Positions 1 through 8,593 are shown, numbered from the stretch's first letter. The stretch: 64,000 nucleotides of DNA from Gordonia heveisoli (GCF_030315745.1 NZ_JASXSH010000020.1:1-64000); one strand, 5' to 3'. Program-made: numbers and translations. Notes: generated from the sequence alone by a model not told the origin.

Positions 1-12
1 AAGGCTATGCAG

Positions 13-333
13 ATGACCGACTCGCTCAACAACGCCTTCCGCGAGCTATGCGGCGATGTTCCCGAGGAACCGAGCAAGCCCGAGACCGAGCTAGAACGGT
101 TCATGCGAGAGCAGTTCGGAGAGCCGGAGGCACCGCCGGCCGAGTCGAACTCGGCAGCAAAAGCGCTCTCGGACGCGCTGACCGAAACAGCAGCACGAAC
201 AACCGCCGAACCGACGCACGTGCGAGAACTCAACGACCTGGAACAGGCCGCTGTCTCGTCTGGGCGGCAAGCGATCGTCATGCCGCTCAACGGGTCTCAG
301 GTCACCGATGCGGTAAAGCGGGCGGGCCAGTGA
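13..333 (+). CDS. Small acidic phage-type protein, unknown function
   Basis: I do not recognise this about 106-residue protein. It is acidic, rich in Glu and Ala, has no membrane segment and looks partly disordered (residues 18-70 are E/P/A-rich). An AAGG at 1-4 is well spaced for the ATG at 13 and too close to the ATG at 7, so I prefer 13. The reading frame is still open at the window edge, so a start further upstream is possible. Its stop overlaps the next start in a GTGA arrangement, indicating translational coupling with the terminase-like gene. The context (phage genes converging on an integrase) suggests a structural or packaging accessory protein, which is inference. Confidence 0.55.
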   Translation: MTDSLNNAFRELCGDVPEEPSKPETELERFMREQFGEPEAPPAESNSAAKALSDALTETAARTTAEPTHVRELNDLEQAAVSSGRQAIVMPLNGSQVTDAVKRAGQ

Positions 334-677
334 CACCCCGAAAGCCGAAAGGGTTGGGGACCGAAGGCGCGAAACTGTGGAAAGCGGTAACCGCTGACTA
401 CGACCTCACGCCAGCAGAACTGACCCTTCTCGAACGAGCAGCACGCGAACTCGATGTCATCGCCCGACTACAGAACGCGGTCGACGAAGCCGACGAACTG
501 TGGACCCGAGGATCGATGGGCCAACGAGTCGAACTCCCGGAGCTGAAAGAACTACGACTCCACACCGCGACATACCAGTCACTGATCCGACAACTCGACC
601 TACCCGAGGACGACGGAGAAGTACTGGTCGTATCAGTTCGCAGCACCGGAGAACGGCGCATCGAATGGCAAAGCTGA
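330..677 (+). CDS. P27-type terminase small subunit-like phage protein
   Basis: The 115-residue product starts at GTG 330, overlapping the previous stop by 4 nt. From about residue 10 it reads GTEGAKLWKAVTADYDLTPA, followed by LTLLERAARELDVIARLQ and ending near LIRQLDLPEDD. The order (GxxLW, then a helix with LLExAxR, then a helix ending LxLPxDD) is the pattern I associate with actinophage small terminase subunits of the P27 type, which recognise phage DNA for packaging by the large subunit. No large terminase gene follows in the window; transcription instead runs into the convergent integrase. The match is by memory of the family pattern only. It could be an uncharacterised prophage head-region protein. 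Confidence 0.5.
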   Translation: MTPRKPKGLGTEGAKLWKAVTADYDLTPAELTLLERAARELDVIARLQNAVDEADELWTRGSMGQRVELPELKELRLHTATYQSLIRQLDLPEDDGEVLVVSVRSTGERRIEWQS

Positions 678-892
678 AAGCTCAACAGACCGTCACAGAC
701 CCGGTCGGTACCGTGGTCAACGCACTTCCCGAGGCCCTCACCCGGCCTCGGGTCACCGGGTACGAAGGTCTGACCGAATGGGCCTCGGAGGTCAACCAGA
801 TCATCCGAGAACTCGACCTAGCCGAGATCGTCACCACCACCGACGTGCTCGAAGCGCTCGGTACGTCTGTTGCTGACTGGTACCTGAGATAG
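665..892 (+). CDS. Small phage-type hypothetical protein (75 aa)
   Basis: Unrecognised 75-residue protein. The ATG at 665 lies inside the 3' end of the terminase-like gene (13 nt overlap), suggesting coupling in one operon. The sequence is helical with no cysteines and no membrane segment; the C-terminal half (EVNQIIRELDLAEIVTT) may form a short amphipathic helix. It ends 9 bp before the convergent integrase stop. Base composition of this segment is visibly less G+C-biased at third codon positions than in the chromosomal genes from 2.9 kb onward, consistent with a mobile element. Confidence 0.5.
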   Translation: MAKLKAQQTVTDPVGTVVNALPEALTRPRVTGYEGLTEWASEVNQIIRELDLAEIVTTTDVLEALGTSVADWYLR

Positions 893-901
893 CCCCGGTT
901 C

Positions 902-2428
902 TCAGACCGAGCTGAGCCGCTCTCGCAGGTCTTCGGGCACGTGGACATCGAAGAACACAGGATGAGACTCCGTCGGCTTCCGGCGGTTGCCTTCGGAGTC
1001 GATCCGTAGACCGACGGTTATCCCGGCGCGAACCAACATGTCGTGTCGTTCGTCGTCGGTCATCTCCGACCAGGCATCGCGGTAGGTTCTGCCGAGCGGG
1101 CGGAACTCCCAGTGAGCTTCGGTCGTCGGAGCCTGTTCTAGTTCGGCTAGCTGAGCGTCTTTCGCTTGTATCTGCTTCTGTAGCCGTTGTTTTCCGGACT
1201 CTGAGCTGAGAGTCCCGATCATCTCGGTCAAGTCGTCTAGGTCCGATAGAACCTGTCGGATCTCGTCGGACTTCGAATCTCCGGAGACCCACACCCGTTC
1301 GACCATCTCGTCGTCGCCGATCTCGTCTAGAACGAACTCTTCGACGTACGACATAGCGAGTTGCTCCGGGATAGGTGTCGACGAGCACTCGGGGCCGGGG
1401 GAGAACTCGACAGGGTGTCGGAGGTAGACGTATTCGTACTCCCGGATCTCTCCGGACTTCCGTTCCCGTTTGTGGGTACTTCTGTCGTAGTGCAACGGTC
1501 GTCGGCATCCGTGACAGACGACGATCCCGGCTAGCGGGGACGGTGCCGCACGTCGTCGGGGAGCGGTCTTCCCCTTTGGGGCTAACGCCTGTTGGACCTT
1601 CTCGAACTCGTCGAGCGTGACGAGCGGTTCACCGATCAGCACCGGGTTACCGGAGTCGTCACGGACGGTCTCGCCTTTGACTACCTGGTATCCAAGGAGT
1701 GCCTTGGACTTCAGAACTTGTCTGACGGTCTGTTGCTTCCAGGTCTTCGATGGATCGAACGGCTTTCCCCGTACAGCCTTCCGGTGTTCGGCGGGTATTG
1801 GCGTACCCGCTTCGTTGAGCCGTTTCACGGCGTAGGCAACGCCACGCCCATCGACTACGTCTCGGATCATCTCGTGGATGACGGCCTGTGCGGACTCGTC
1901 CACCGCTAGAACGAATCCGGGTCCGTCGGGGTTGTCGACAGGCTTGTATCCGTACGGGAATTGCCCGCCGGGCCAGCGTCCGAGCTGCCGAAGCTTCTGC
2001 CGACTCGCCAGTTGCCGTTCCCGGATCGCTTCGAGCTCGCCTTTCGCCAGACCCGAGAGGAGGCCAGCGATCATCTGTCCAACCCAGTTGGACATGTCGA
2101 TGTTCTCGGTGACCGATACGAGCGACTTGTTGTGTTCGTCGGCCCAACCGAACAGAGCGTGTAGGTGGATCGAGCTTCGACCGAGGCGGTCGAGCTTCCA
2201 CGCGGCTATCGCGTCGTAGGTGTCGATCAGATCTGGACTGGTCAGCCACCGCCCGAACTCCGGGGTTTTGAACGGGTCGATCGATCCCGAGACTCCGTCG
2301 TCTACCGCCCAACCGACGACGGTGTGGCCTTCGCGCTCAGCCCACTGTTCGACGACTTCGCGCTGACGCTCGACGGACGTAGATTCTTCAGTAGACCTCG
2401 ACAACCGCACTCGACCAAGAACACGCAT
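902..2428 (-). CDS. Large serine integrase (site-specific recombinase)
   Basis: 508 residues. N-terminal resolvase domain (about 1-150) with the catalytic serine in GRVRLSRSTEES and the conserved AWKLDRLGRS stretch; then a recombinase domain around PYGYKP (about 175-285). A Cys zinc ribbon follows (VCHGCRRPLHYD, with a fourth Cys near ECSSTPIPE, about 315-365), and a coiled-coil segment lies near 400-440. This is the layout of phage large serine integrases, which recombine attP with attB without host factors. The gene reads away from trmL, its start codon lying 22 bp from the trmL start, as expected when attP sits just upstream of the integrase. It is probably intact. No excisionase or recombination directionality factor is seen in the visible part of the element. 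Confidence 0.93.
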   Translation of the reverse strand: MRVLGRVRLSRSTEESTSVERQREVVEQWAEREGHTVVGWAVDDGVSGSIDPFKTPEFGRWLTSPDLIDTYDAIAAWKLDRLGRSSIHLHALFGWADEHNKSLVSVTENIDMSNWVGQMIAGLLSGLAKGELEAIRERQLASRQKLRQLGRWPGGQFPYGYKPVDNPDGPGFVLAVDESAQAVIHEMIRDVVDGRGVAYAVKRLNEAGTPIPAEHRKAVRGKPFDPSKTWKQQTVRQVLKSKALLGYQVVKGETVRDDSGNPVLIGEPLVTLDEFEKVQQALAPKGKTAPRRRAAPSPLAGIVVCHGCRRPLHYDRSTHKRERKSGEIREYEYVYLRHPVEFSPGPECSSTPIPEQLAMSYVEEFVLDEIGDDEMVERVWVSGDSKSDEIRQVLSDLDDLTEMIGTLSSESGKQRLQKQIQAKDAQLAELEQAPTTEAHWEFRPLGRTYRDAWSEMTDDERHDMLVRAGITVGLRIDSEGNRRKPTESHPVFFDVHVPEDLRERLSSV

Positions 2429-2475
2429 GTCAGGAGACTAGCAAGAGTTATGTGGAAGATCATGTTCTATCAACC
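2429..2475. other. Predicted prophage attachment junction (attL/attR)
   Basis: The element must end between the integrase start (2428) and the conserved TrmL coding sequence (clearly chromosomal by FYQPCIPPNTGN, from about 2465). Large serine integrase genes lie next to attP, so after integration one hybrid att site should fall here. The crossover dinucleotide cannot be fixed without the other end of the element or an empty-site relative. The junction supplies the bases around the trmL start codon, including the AGGAG at 2432-2436. Confidence 0.55.
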
Positions 2476-2914
2476 GTGCATCCCGCCCAACACCGGGAAC
2501 GCGATCAGGCTTGCCGCGAACACCGGCTGCGAACTGCACCTCATCGAGCCGCTCGGATTCTCGATGTCGGACGCACAGGTGAAGCGGGCGGGCCTGGACT
2601 ATCACGAGATGGCGCATGTCACGGTGCATCCGGATCTGGCCACCGCATTCGCCACTCTGCAACCCGAACGCGTGTTCGCCTTCACCGCACATGCCACGCG
2701 GTATCACTCCGACGTCGAGTACCGCCCGGGCGACGTGCTGCTGTTCGGCCCCGAACCCACCGGCCTGCCCGACGAGGTGTTCGAGTTCGACGAGATCACC
2801 GACACCATCCGCATTCCGATGCTTCCCGCACGGCGATCACACAATCTGGCCAATGCGGCGAGTATCGCGGTCTATGAAGCTTGGCGGCAGAACGGCTTTC
2901 AGGGCGCCGTCTGA
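2450..2914 (+). CDS. trmL: tRNA (cytidine/uridine-34-2'-O)-methyltransferase TrmL-like (SpoU family)
   Basis: 154 residues, the normal length of the single-domain TrmL group, which 2'-O-methylates the wobble base of certain tRNA-Leu species using S-adenosylmethionine. The N-terminal FYQPCIPPNTGNAIR, the central LLFGPEPTGLP and the C-terminal IPMLPARRSHNLANAASIAVY are the SpoU/SPOUT knot motifs. Start ATG 2450 is chosen because family members begin a few residues before FYxPxIPPNTGN; ATG 2462 is an alternative. The open frame continues upstream only as antisense of the integrase. The first few codons and the ribosome binding site may come from the integrated element. Confidence 0.9.
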   Translation: MWKIMFYQPCIPPNTGNAIRLAANTGCELHLIEPLGFSMSDAQVKRAGLDYHEMAHVTVHPDLATAFATLQPERVFAFTAHATRYHSDVEYRPGDVLLFGPEPTGLPDEVFEFDEITDTIRIPMLPARRSHNLANAASIAVYEAWRQNGFQGAV

Positions 2915-2931
2915 CCACCAACGCGGCCCGG

Positions 2932-3159
2932 TCACCCGACGCGGAATCGTTTGGTGCGCGAGGTCGCGCCACCGATCAGCGCCACCTTGCTCTTGGGTAC
3001 GCCCAGATGCGCGGCCAACACTTCCGCGACCGCCTTGTTCGCCCGGCCCTCGGTGGCCGGTTCCCGCACGAAGAGGATCAGCGATCCGTCCGGTCCTTCC
3101 TCGACCGCTGGCCCCTTGCGGCTGTTCGGTTTCACGGTCACCACTACCTGCTGCGACAT
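2932..3159 (-). CDS. DUF167 (YggU-type) family protein
   Basis: 75 residues covering the whole DUF167 fold: VVTVKPNSRKGP near the start, FVREPATEGRANKAVAEVLA in the middle, and KVALIGGATSRTKRFRV at the end. Members are small alpha/beta proteins of unknown biochemical role. It lies 17 bp from the convergent trmL stop and just downstream of dnaE2 on the same strand, so it may be transcribed with dnaE2. Family assignment is secure; function is unknown. Confidence 0.88.
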   Translation of the reverse strand: MSQQVVVTVKPNSRKGPAVEEGPDGSLILFVREPATEGRANKAVAEVLAAHLGVPKSKVALIGGATSRTKRFRVG

Positions 3160-3181
3160 GTCTCCCCTGTCATCTGCGGCC

Positions 3182-6100
3182 TCACTGCCAGTCCCTCGAT
3201 CGGGTCCCCACCCGAAGATCCATGCGCTGCAACCGTTCTGCGACGATGGTTACCGCCCCCTCGGCATTCTGCACCCGGCCGCGGACGAGTAACGCCGACG
3301 CCGACTGCGCCAGCCCCCGATACTTCGACCACAATCCGACCGAGCAGACCACATTCACCATCCCCGTCTCGTCTTCGAGGTTGATGAAGGTGACCCCGGA
3401 GGCTGTCGCCGGCCGCTGCCGGTGCGTCACCGCACCTCCGACCAGTACGCGGGAGCCATCCGGAACCGACAATAGCCCCTCGGCCGGAACCACCCCCATC
3501 GCCTGCAGCCGGGGACGCAAGAACTGGGTGGGATAGGACGTCGGGGTGATCCCGGTCGCCCAGGCATCGGTGGCCGCGAGTTCGACCTCGGACAGACCCG
3601 GTAACGCCGGTGCCGCCGACGTCGGCGTCAGCGGCAGATGATCGGCCCGCACCTTGGCGGCCGCCCCCGCCTGCCACAGCGCCTGCCTGCGGCTGACACC
3701 GAATCCGTCGAAGGCGCCCGCACCCGCCAGGCCTTCCAGTTCCGGCTCGGTCAGCCCCACCCGCCGGGCCACATCGGTGATGTCGGTGAAATCACCCACT
3801 CCCCTGGCCTCGACGATCCGCTCGGCGACGTCGGTGCCGACCCCACGTATTCCGTCGAGCCCCAAGCGCACCTGCATTCCCTGATCTTCCAGGGTGGCGT
3901 GGGCCAGCGACAGGTTGATATCGGGCCGATGCACCGTGACTCCGTGCCGGCGGGCGTCGGCAACCAGTGACTGCGGGGAGTAGAAGCCCATCGGCTGTGC
4001 GCGTAGCAGTGCCGCACAGAAAGCGGCCGGGTGATGCAACTTGAACCACGACGAGTAGAAGACCAGCGAGGCGAAACTCTGCGAATGGCTTTCCGGAAAA
4101 CCGAAATTCGCGAAGGCCGACATCTTCTCGTAGATACGATCGGCGACCTCACCGGTGATGCCGTGGAGTCGGTTCATCCCGTCGTAGAAGTCCTGCCGCA
4201 GCCGGTCCATCCGCTCCGGCGATCGTTTGGAGCCCATCGCCCGGCGCAACCGGTCGGCACCCGCGGCATCGAACCCGGCGACGTCGACGGCCAGTTGCAT
4301 CAGCTGTTCTTGGAAGAGCGGGACACCCAGCGTGCGGTCGAGCGCGCGCCGCATCGACGGATGTTCGACACTCGGCGCCTCCAACCCATTGCGCCGACGG
4401 ATGTAGGGATGCACCGACCCGCCCTGGATCGGGCCGGGCCGGATCAGCGCGACCTCGACCACCAGGTCGTAGAAACATTGAGGTTTCAGCCGGGGCAAGG
4501 TGGCCATCTGGGCTCGTGACTCCACCTGGAAAACGCCGACCGAGTCCGCTCGGCACAACATCTCGTAGACGGCCGGTTCACTCAGGTCGAGGGCGGCGAG
4601 ATCGACCTCGATCCCCTTGTGTTCGGCGAGCAGGTCGATCGCGTAGTGCAGCGCCGACAACATGCCGAGGCCGAGTAGGTCGAATTTCACCAGCCCGATC
4701 GCCGCACAGTCGTCCTTGTCCCACTGCAGGACACTGCGATCGGCCATACGCGCCCATTCGGTGGGACAGACGTCGGCGATCGGCCGGTCGCAGATCACCA
4801 TGCCACCGGAGTGAATACCCAGATGTCTTGGCATACCGGCGATCTCGGCAGCCAGCTCGGCGACGTCGGCCGGCGCCTCGTCGGGCGCCTTACTCCACGC
4901 ATCCTGCTGGCCGGTCGCATATCCCAGCGCCCGCGCGGTGTCCCGAATCGCCGACCGCCGACGATAGGTGATGACGTTGGCGACCTGCGCACTGTAGTCG
5001 CGGCCGTAGCGCCGGTAGACGTATTGGATGGCCTCCTCACGTCGATCCGATTCGATGTCGACGTCGATATCGGGCGGGCCGTCGCGCTCTGGCGAGAGGA
5101 ACCGCTCGAACAACAGCTTGTTCTCCACCGGATCGACATTGGTGATGCCGAGCGCGTAACAGACCGCCGAGTTGGCCGCACTCCCCCGGCCCTGACAGAG
5201 GATGTCGTTGTTCTTGCAGAAGTCGACGATGTCGGCGACCACCAGGAAGTAGCCCGGAAATGTCAGCGTCTCGATGATGGCCAGTTCGTGCTCGATCTGA
5301 CGATAGGCCTGCGGCGCCTGCGATGGCGTGCCGTACCGGGTGCGCGCACGAGCCATGGTGAGTTCCCGCAGCCAGCCGATCTCGGTATAGCCTTCCGGTA
5401 CCGCGAAGGGCGGCAACTGCGGTGCGATCAAACCGAGTTCGAAGGCGCAGTCGGCGGCGATGCCGACCGCATTGTCGATGGCATCTCGGTGCGCGGGCAG
5501 CAGCCGCGCCATCTCGTCACCGCTGCGCAGATGTGCACCGGCCACCCCGGGCATCCATCCCGCGATCGTCTCGATATCGGTCCGCGCCCGAACCGCGGCC
5601 ATGGCCATGGCCAGCCGCCGGCGATGCGGGGCGGCGAAATGGGCGCCCGTGGTGGCCACCGTCGTCACCCCCGCCCGGAGGGCGAGTCCGGCGAGCGCCG
5701 CATTGCGTTCGTCGTCGTCGGGCAGCCCGTTCGCGGTGAGTTCGACCGCGACATTGTCCCGCCCGAATTCCTCGACGAGTCCGGCCAGCGTCGCCGCGGC
5801 GGCGCGCACGCCACCGCGGTCCAGTGCTCGGCGTACCGACCCTTTACGGCAGCCGGTCAGAATCAGCCAATGCCCGTCGCCCGCACCGGCCAACGCCGCG
5901 CGGTCATAGCGCAACAGCCCCTTCTCCCCGGCCACCATATGTGCGGCGGCGATCGTGCGGGACAGCCGCCGGTATCCTTCCCCGTCCCGAGCGAGCACCA
6001 GCAGATGCTCCCCGGGTGGATCCCGATGACCGGTTCGCGTGACATCCGGTTCCAGCGACAGTTCCGAGCCGAAGACCGTCGGCATCCCGAATTCCCTTGC

Positions 6101-6499
6101 CGCCTCGGCGAATCGGACGATGCCGTAAAAACCGTCGTGGTCGGTGACCGCCAGGGCCCGCAGGTCGAGGCGTTGCGCCTCCTCGACCATCTCCTCCGGC
6201 ATCGACGCACCGTCGAGGAAGCTGTAGGCACTGTGCGCATGCAACTCGGCGTAGGCGATCGTCGACCTGCCACGCTCGATTCCCTCGGCCCGGTAGGTAC
6301 CACGTTTGCGGGACCAGGCCGGACTGTCATTCCCGTCCCCGGCCGGATCACCCGCGGCCAGGCCGTCACCGGCGTGACCGCTGCGCACAGCGCTACCCGG
6401 CCCGAATGTCTCACCCGGCCGGTCGCCGGAACCCGGCGCCCGCCCCGAGAGCACCCGTTCCATCTCCGACCATGTCGGGGGTCCTTGATCCCAACCCAC
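3182..6499 (-). CDS. dnaE2: Error-prone DNA polymerase III alpha subunit DnaE2 (mutasome polymerase)
   Basis: About 1105 residues. A PHP domain begins at AYAELHAHSAYSFLDGAS (about residues 84-100), the C-family polymerase core has acidic residues in PDIDVDIES (about 477-485), and an OB-fold lies near the C-terminus. DnaE2 does SOS-induced translesion synthesis and mutagenesis with ImuA' and ImuB. Residues about 20-75 form a Gly/Asp-rich low-complexity linker. GTG 6499 is preferred over GTG 6502: a TAGAAT -10 box ends 6 nt upstream, so transcription should begin at this codon (leaderless), and the product then begins V-G-W as in mycobacterial DnaE2 (M-G-W). A LexA box occupies the promoter spacer. 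Confidence 0.96.
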   Translation of the reverse strand: MGWDQGPPTWSEMERVLSGRAPGSGDRPGETFGPGSAVRSGHAGDGLAAGDPAGDGNDSPAWSRKRGTYRAEGIERGRSTIAYAELHAHSAYSFLDGASMPEEMVEEAQRLDLRALAVTDHDGFYGIVRFAEAAREFGMPTVFGSELSLEPDVTRTGHRDPPGEHLLVLARDGEGYRRLSRTIAAAHMVAGEKGLLRYDRAALAGAGDGHWLILTGCRKGSVRRALDRGGVRAAAATLAGLVEEFGRDNVAVELTANGLPDDDERNAALAGLALRAGVTTVATTGAHFAAPHRRRLAMAMAAVRARTDIETIAGWMPGVAGAHLRSGDEMARLLPAHRDAIDNAVGIAADCAFELGLIAPQLPPFAVPEGYTEIGWLRELTMARARTRYGTPSQAPQAYRQIEHELAIIETLTFPGYFLVVADIVDFCKNNDILCQGRGSAANSAVCYALGITNVDPVENKLLFERFLSPERDGPPDIDVDIESDRREEAIQYVYRRYGRDYSAQVANVITYRRRSAIRDTARALGYATGQQDAWSKAPDEAPADVAELAAEIAGMPRHLGIHSGGMVICDRPIADVCPTEWARMADRSVLQWDKDDCAAIGLVKFDLLGLGMLSALHYAIDLLAEHKGIEVDLAALDLSEPAVYEMLCRADSVGVFQVESRAQMATLPRLKPQCFYDLVVEVALIRPGPIQGGSVHPYIRRRNGLEAPSVEHPSMRRALDRTLGVPLFQEQLMQLAVDVAGFDAAGADRLRRAMGSKRSPERMDRLRQDFYDGMNRLHGITGEVADRIYEKMSAFANFGFPESHSQSFASLVFYSSWFKLHHPAAFCAALLRAQPMGFYSPQSLVADARRHGVTVHRPDINLSLAHATLEDQGMQVRLGLDGIRGVGTDVAERIVEARGVGDFTDITDVARRVGLTEPELEGLAGAGAFDGFGVSRRQALWQAGAAAKVRADHLPLTPTSAAPALPGLSEVELAATDAWATGITPTSYPTQFLRPRLQAMGVVPAEGLLSVPDGSRVLVGGAVTHRQRPATASGVTFINLEDETGMVNVVCSVGLWSKYRGLAQSASALLVRGRVQNAEGAVTIVAERLQRMDLRVGTRSRDWQ

Positions 6500-6505
6500 C
6501 ACACC

Positions 6506-6534
6506 ATTCTATCGAAAGTATGTTCGATAGCCAA
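6506..6534 (-). promoter_or_regulatory. dnaE2 promoter with LexA (SOS) box in the -35/-10 spacer
   Basis: On the minus strand the sequence reads TTGGCT (-35, 6534-6529), a 17-nt spacer, then TAGAAT (-10, 6511-6506). The spacer is almost exactly the SOS box TCGAACATACTTTCGA (6527-6512), one mismatch from the mycobacterial consensus TCGAAC-N4-GTTCGA. LexA bound here would block the polymerase directly. Confidence 0.9.
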
Positions 6535-6643
6535 CGTGAGTGGCAGCTCACCCGACAAAGACATTGCCATTCGCCAATGTAAGTGTCACTCTGGGTACCA
6601 GATATCGCCACCAAGGCCCCGACAGTTCGATCGGATACATCAC
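6535..6643. promoter_or_regulatory. Intergenic region upstream of the acyl-CoA reductase gene, with small dyads
   Basis: Contains GTGAG-N6-CTCAC at 6536-6551 and ACATTG-N8-CAATGT at 6561-6580, followed by AGTGTCACT at 6583-6591. The 6-bp dyad with an 8-nt spacer is the size of a TetR-type operator and may control the plus-strand reductase gene. No regulator gene is adjacent, so this is a suggestion only. Confidence 0.3.
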
Positions 6644-8593
6644 ATGCCGAACTACTTCATCACCGGTGGAAGCGGTTTCATCGGCCGCCGGGTCATCGAA
6701 CGACTACTCGTCGTCGAACCGACCGCAACCATCCACGCGCTGGTCCGCGAACAATCACGCACCAGATTCGTCGAATCCTTCATCGGTCACCCCGGCGCGG
6801 ACCGCATCACACCGGTCACCGGCGACCTCACCGCCCCCGGGCTCGGACTCCGCCCCGGAGAAGACGGCGCCGACGATCTGCCCGACATCGACCACGTCAT
6901 CCATCTCGCGGCGATCTACGACATGTCCGCCGACGCGGACGCACAACAGTCGGCCAACGTCGAGGGCACCGCTCGCGTCGCCGACTTCGCCCTCGCCCGC
7001 GGCGCACTGTGCCATCACATCTCCTCCATCGCGGTCGCCGGAGATCACCAAGGCCGGTTCACCGAACGTGATTTCGACGCCGGACAGGGCTTCCCGTCCC
7101 CCTATCACCGCACCAAATTCGAGGCCGAACGGATCATCCGGGAACGTGAGGGACTGCGCTGGCGGATCTATCGCCCCTCCGTGGTGGTCGGCGATTCCCG
7201 CACCGGCGAAATGGACAAGATCGACGGCCCGTACTACTTCTTCGGGCATCTCGGCGTGCTGGGCCGTCTGCCCTCGGCGATGCGAATCCCGATGCCCGAC
7301 CTCGGGACCATCAACATGGTCCCAGTGGATTACGTGGTGCACGGCATCGTCGCCCTGCTCGGCGTCGACCCACAGCGCAGCGGGCTCGTCTTCCATCTCG
7401 GCGACACCCGTCGCCGGAGCATCACCGAGATGTACAACGCCATCGCCCCGGGTTTCGGTGCGCCCCAAGGGTTCAGTGTCATCCCTCACCGACTCGTCGA
7501 ACCCGCACTGGTCCTGTCCGGACGAGGTCCGCTGCGCCTGGGCCGGAACGCGATCGCCGCGCAGCAGGGTATCCCGCCCGCCGTCCTGGACTCGTTGTCG
7601 TTGCCGGTCGACTTCCGCTCCGAGGCCACCCTGGCGACGCTGCGCGACCAGGGCATCACTCTGCCCGAACTCAACGAGTACGGACCCCGGCTGTGGCAGT
7701 ACTGGGCCGACCACCTCGACCCGGCCCGCAACCGGCGGACCGATCGGCGCGGACCGCTGGTCGGCAAACACATCCTCGTCACCGGCGGCTCGAGCGGAAT
7801 CGGGAAGTCGGTCGCCCGGATGTGCGTCACCCGCGGGGCCGACGTCATCATCGTCGCCCGCAACGCCGCCGAACTCGACGCCACCGTCGCCGAACTCAAC
7901 GCCGCCTCTACCAAGAAGGGCATCCCACCGGGCCGCGCGACCGCCTACCAGTGCGACATCACCGACGAGGAGTCGGTGGCGTCGATGGTCAAGAGCATCC
8001 TCGCCGACCATGGCCACATCGACGTCCTGGTGAACAACGCCGGGCGGTCGATCAGACGCGCCACCCTCAACTCGGTGGACCGGATGCACGACTACCAGCG
8101 GGTGATGGCGGTGAACTACTTCGCCGCCGTCCGGCTGACGCTCGCCCTGCTCCCCCACATGGTGCAACGACAGAGCGGTCACGTGGTCAACGTGACCTCG
8201 ATCGCGGTCCAGACACATGGACCGCGGTTCGGCGCCTACGCCGCGTCGAAGGCCGCCCTGGAGGCCTTCAGTGAGGCCACCGGCACCGAAACCCTGTCCG
8301 ACCATGTGACTTTCACCAATGTCCGGCTGCCACTGGTGCGCACCCGGATGATCGCGCCGACCGAGGCCTACCGCAATCAGCCGGGCACCTGGGATGTCGA
8401 CAAGGCCGCCTCGCGGGTACTCGAGGCGATCGTGCGCCGGCCACAACGCATCAGTTCGCCGGTGGGCACCCTCGCCGAAGTGGGTCGGCGGATCACGCCG
8501 AGACTGGTCCGGCGGGTGCTCCATCAGGAGTTCCTGATGTTCGACGAATCGGCCGCCGCGCTCGGAAAGAACACCGGTCGATCTCACTCGTAG
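6644..8593 (+). CDS. Two-domain fatty acyl-CoA reductase / SDR oxidoreductase (AcrA1-like)
   Basis: 649 residues, two fused NAD(P)-binding domains. The N-terminal extended SDR/FAR domain (about 1-340) has ITGGSGFIGRRVIERLL at its start and the YHRTKFEAE catalytic Tyr/Lys pair; the C-terminal classical SDR domain (about 365-640) has LVTGGSSGIGKSVAR and the YAASKAALE active site. Size and layout match mycobacterial AcrA1 (Rv3391, about 650 aa), described as an acyl-CoA reductase, and the position near imuB matches too. It probably reduces long-chain acyl-CoA to aldehyde or alcohol. Start ATG 6644 is set by the MPNYFITGG N-terminus. Its stop overlaps the convergent imuB stop by 10 bp. Confidence 0.85.
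   Translation: MPNYFITGGSGFIGRRVIERLLVVEPTATIHALVREQSRTRFVESFIGHPGADRITPVTGDLTAPGLGLRPGEDGADDLPDIDHVIHLAAIYDMSADADAQQSANVEGTARVADFALARGALCHHISSIAVAGDHQGRFTERDFDAGQGFPSPYHRTKFEAERIIREREGLRWRIYRPSVVVGDSRTGEMDKIDGPYYFFGHLGVLGRLPSAMRIPMPDLGTINMVPVDYVVHGIVALLGVDPQRSGLVFHLGDTRRRSITEMYNAIAPGFGAPQGFSVIPHRLVEPALVLSGRGPLRLGRNAIAAQQGIPPAVLDSLSLPVDFRSEATLATLRDQGITLPELNEYGPRLWQYWADHLDPARNRRTDRRGPLVGKHILVTGGSSGIGKSVARMCVTRGADVIIVARNAAELDATVAELNAASTKKGIPPGRATAYQCDITDEESVASMVKSILADHGHIDVLVNNAGRSIRRATLNSVDRMHDYQRVMAVNYFAAVRLTLALLPHMVQRQSGHVVNVTSIAVQTHGPRFGAYAASKAALEAFSEATGTETLSDHVTFTNVRLPLVRTRMIAPTEAYRNQPGTWDVDKAASRVLEAIVRRPQRISSPVGTLAEVGRRITPRLVRRVLHQEFLMFDESAAALGKNTGRSHS

Noticed and set aside
2165..2449. 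Upstream extension of the trmL frame
   Set aside because: It is antisense to the integrase, and TrmL homologues begin near 2450.
4811..6643. Upstream extension of the acyl-CoA reductase frame
   Set aside because: It runs antisense through dnaE2; the protein family begins at 6644 and the promoter region lies just before it.
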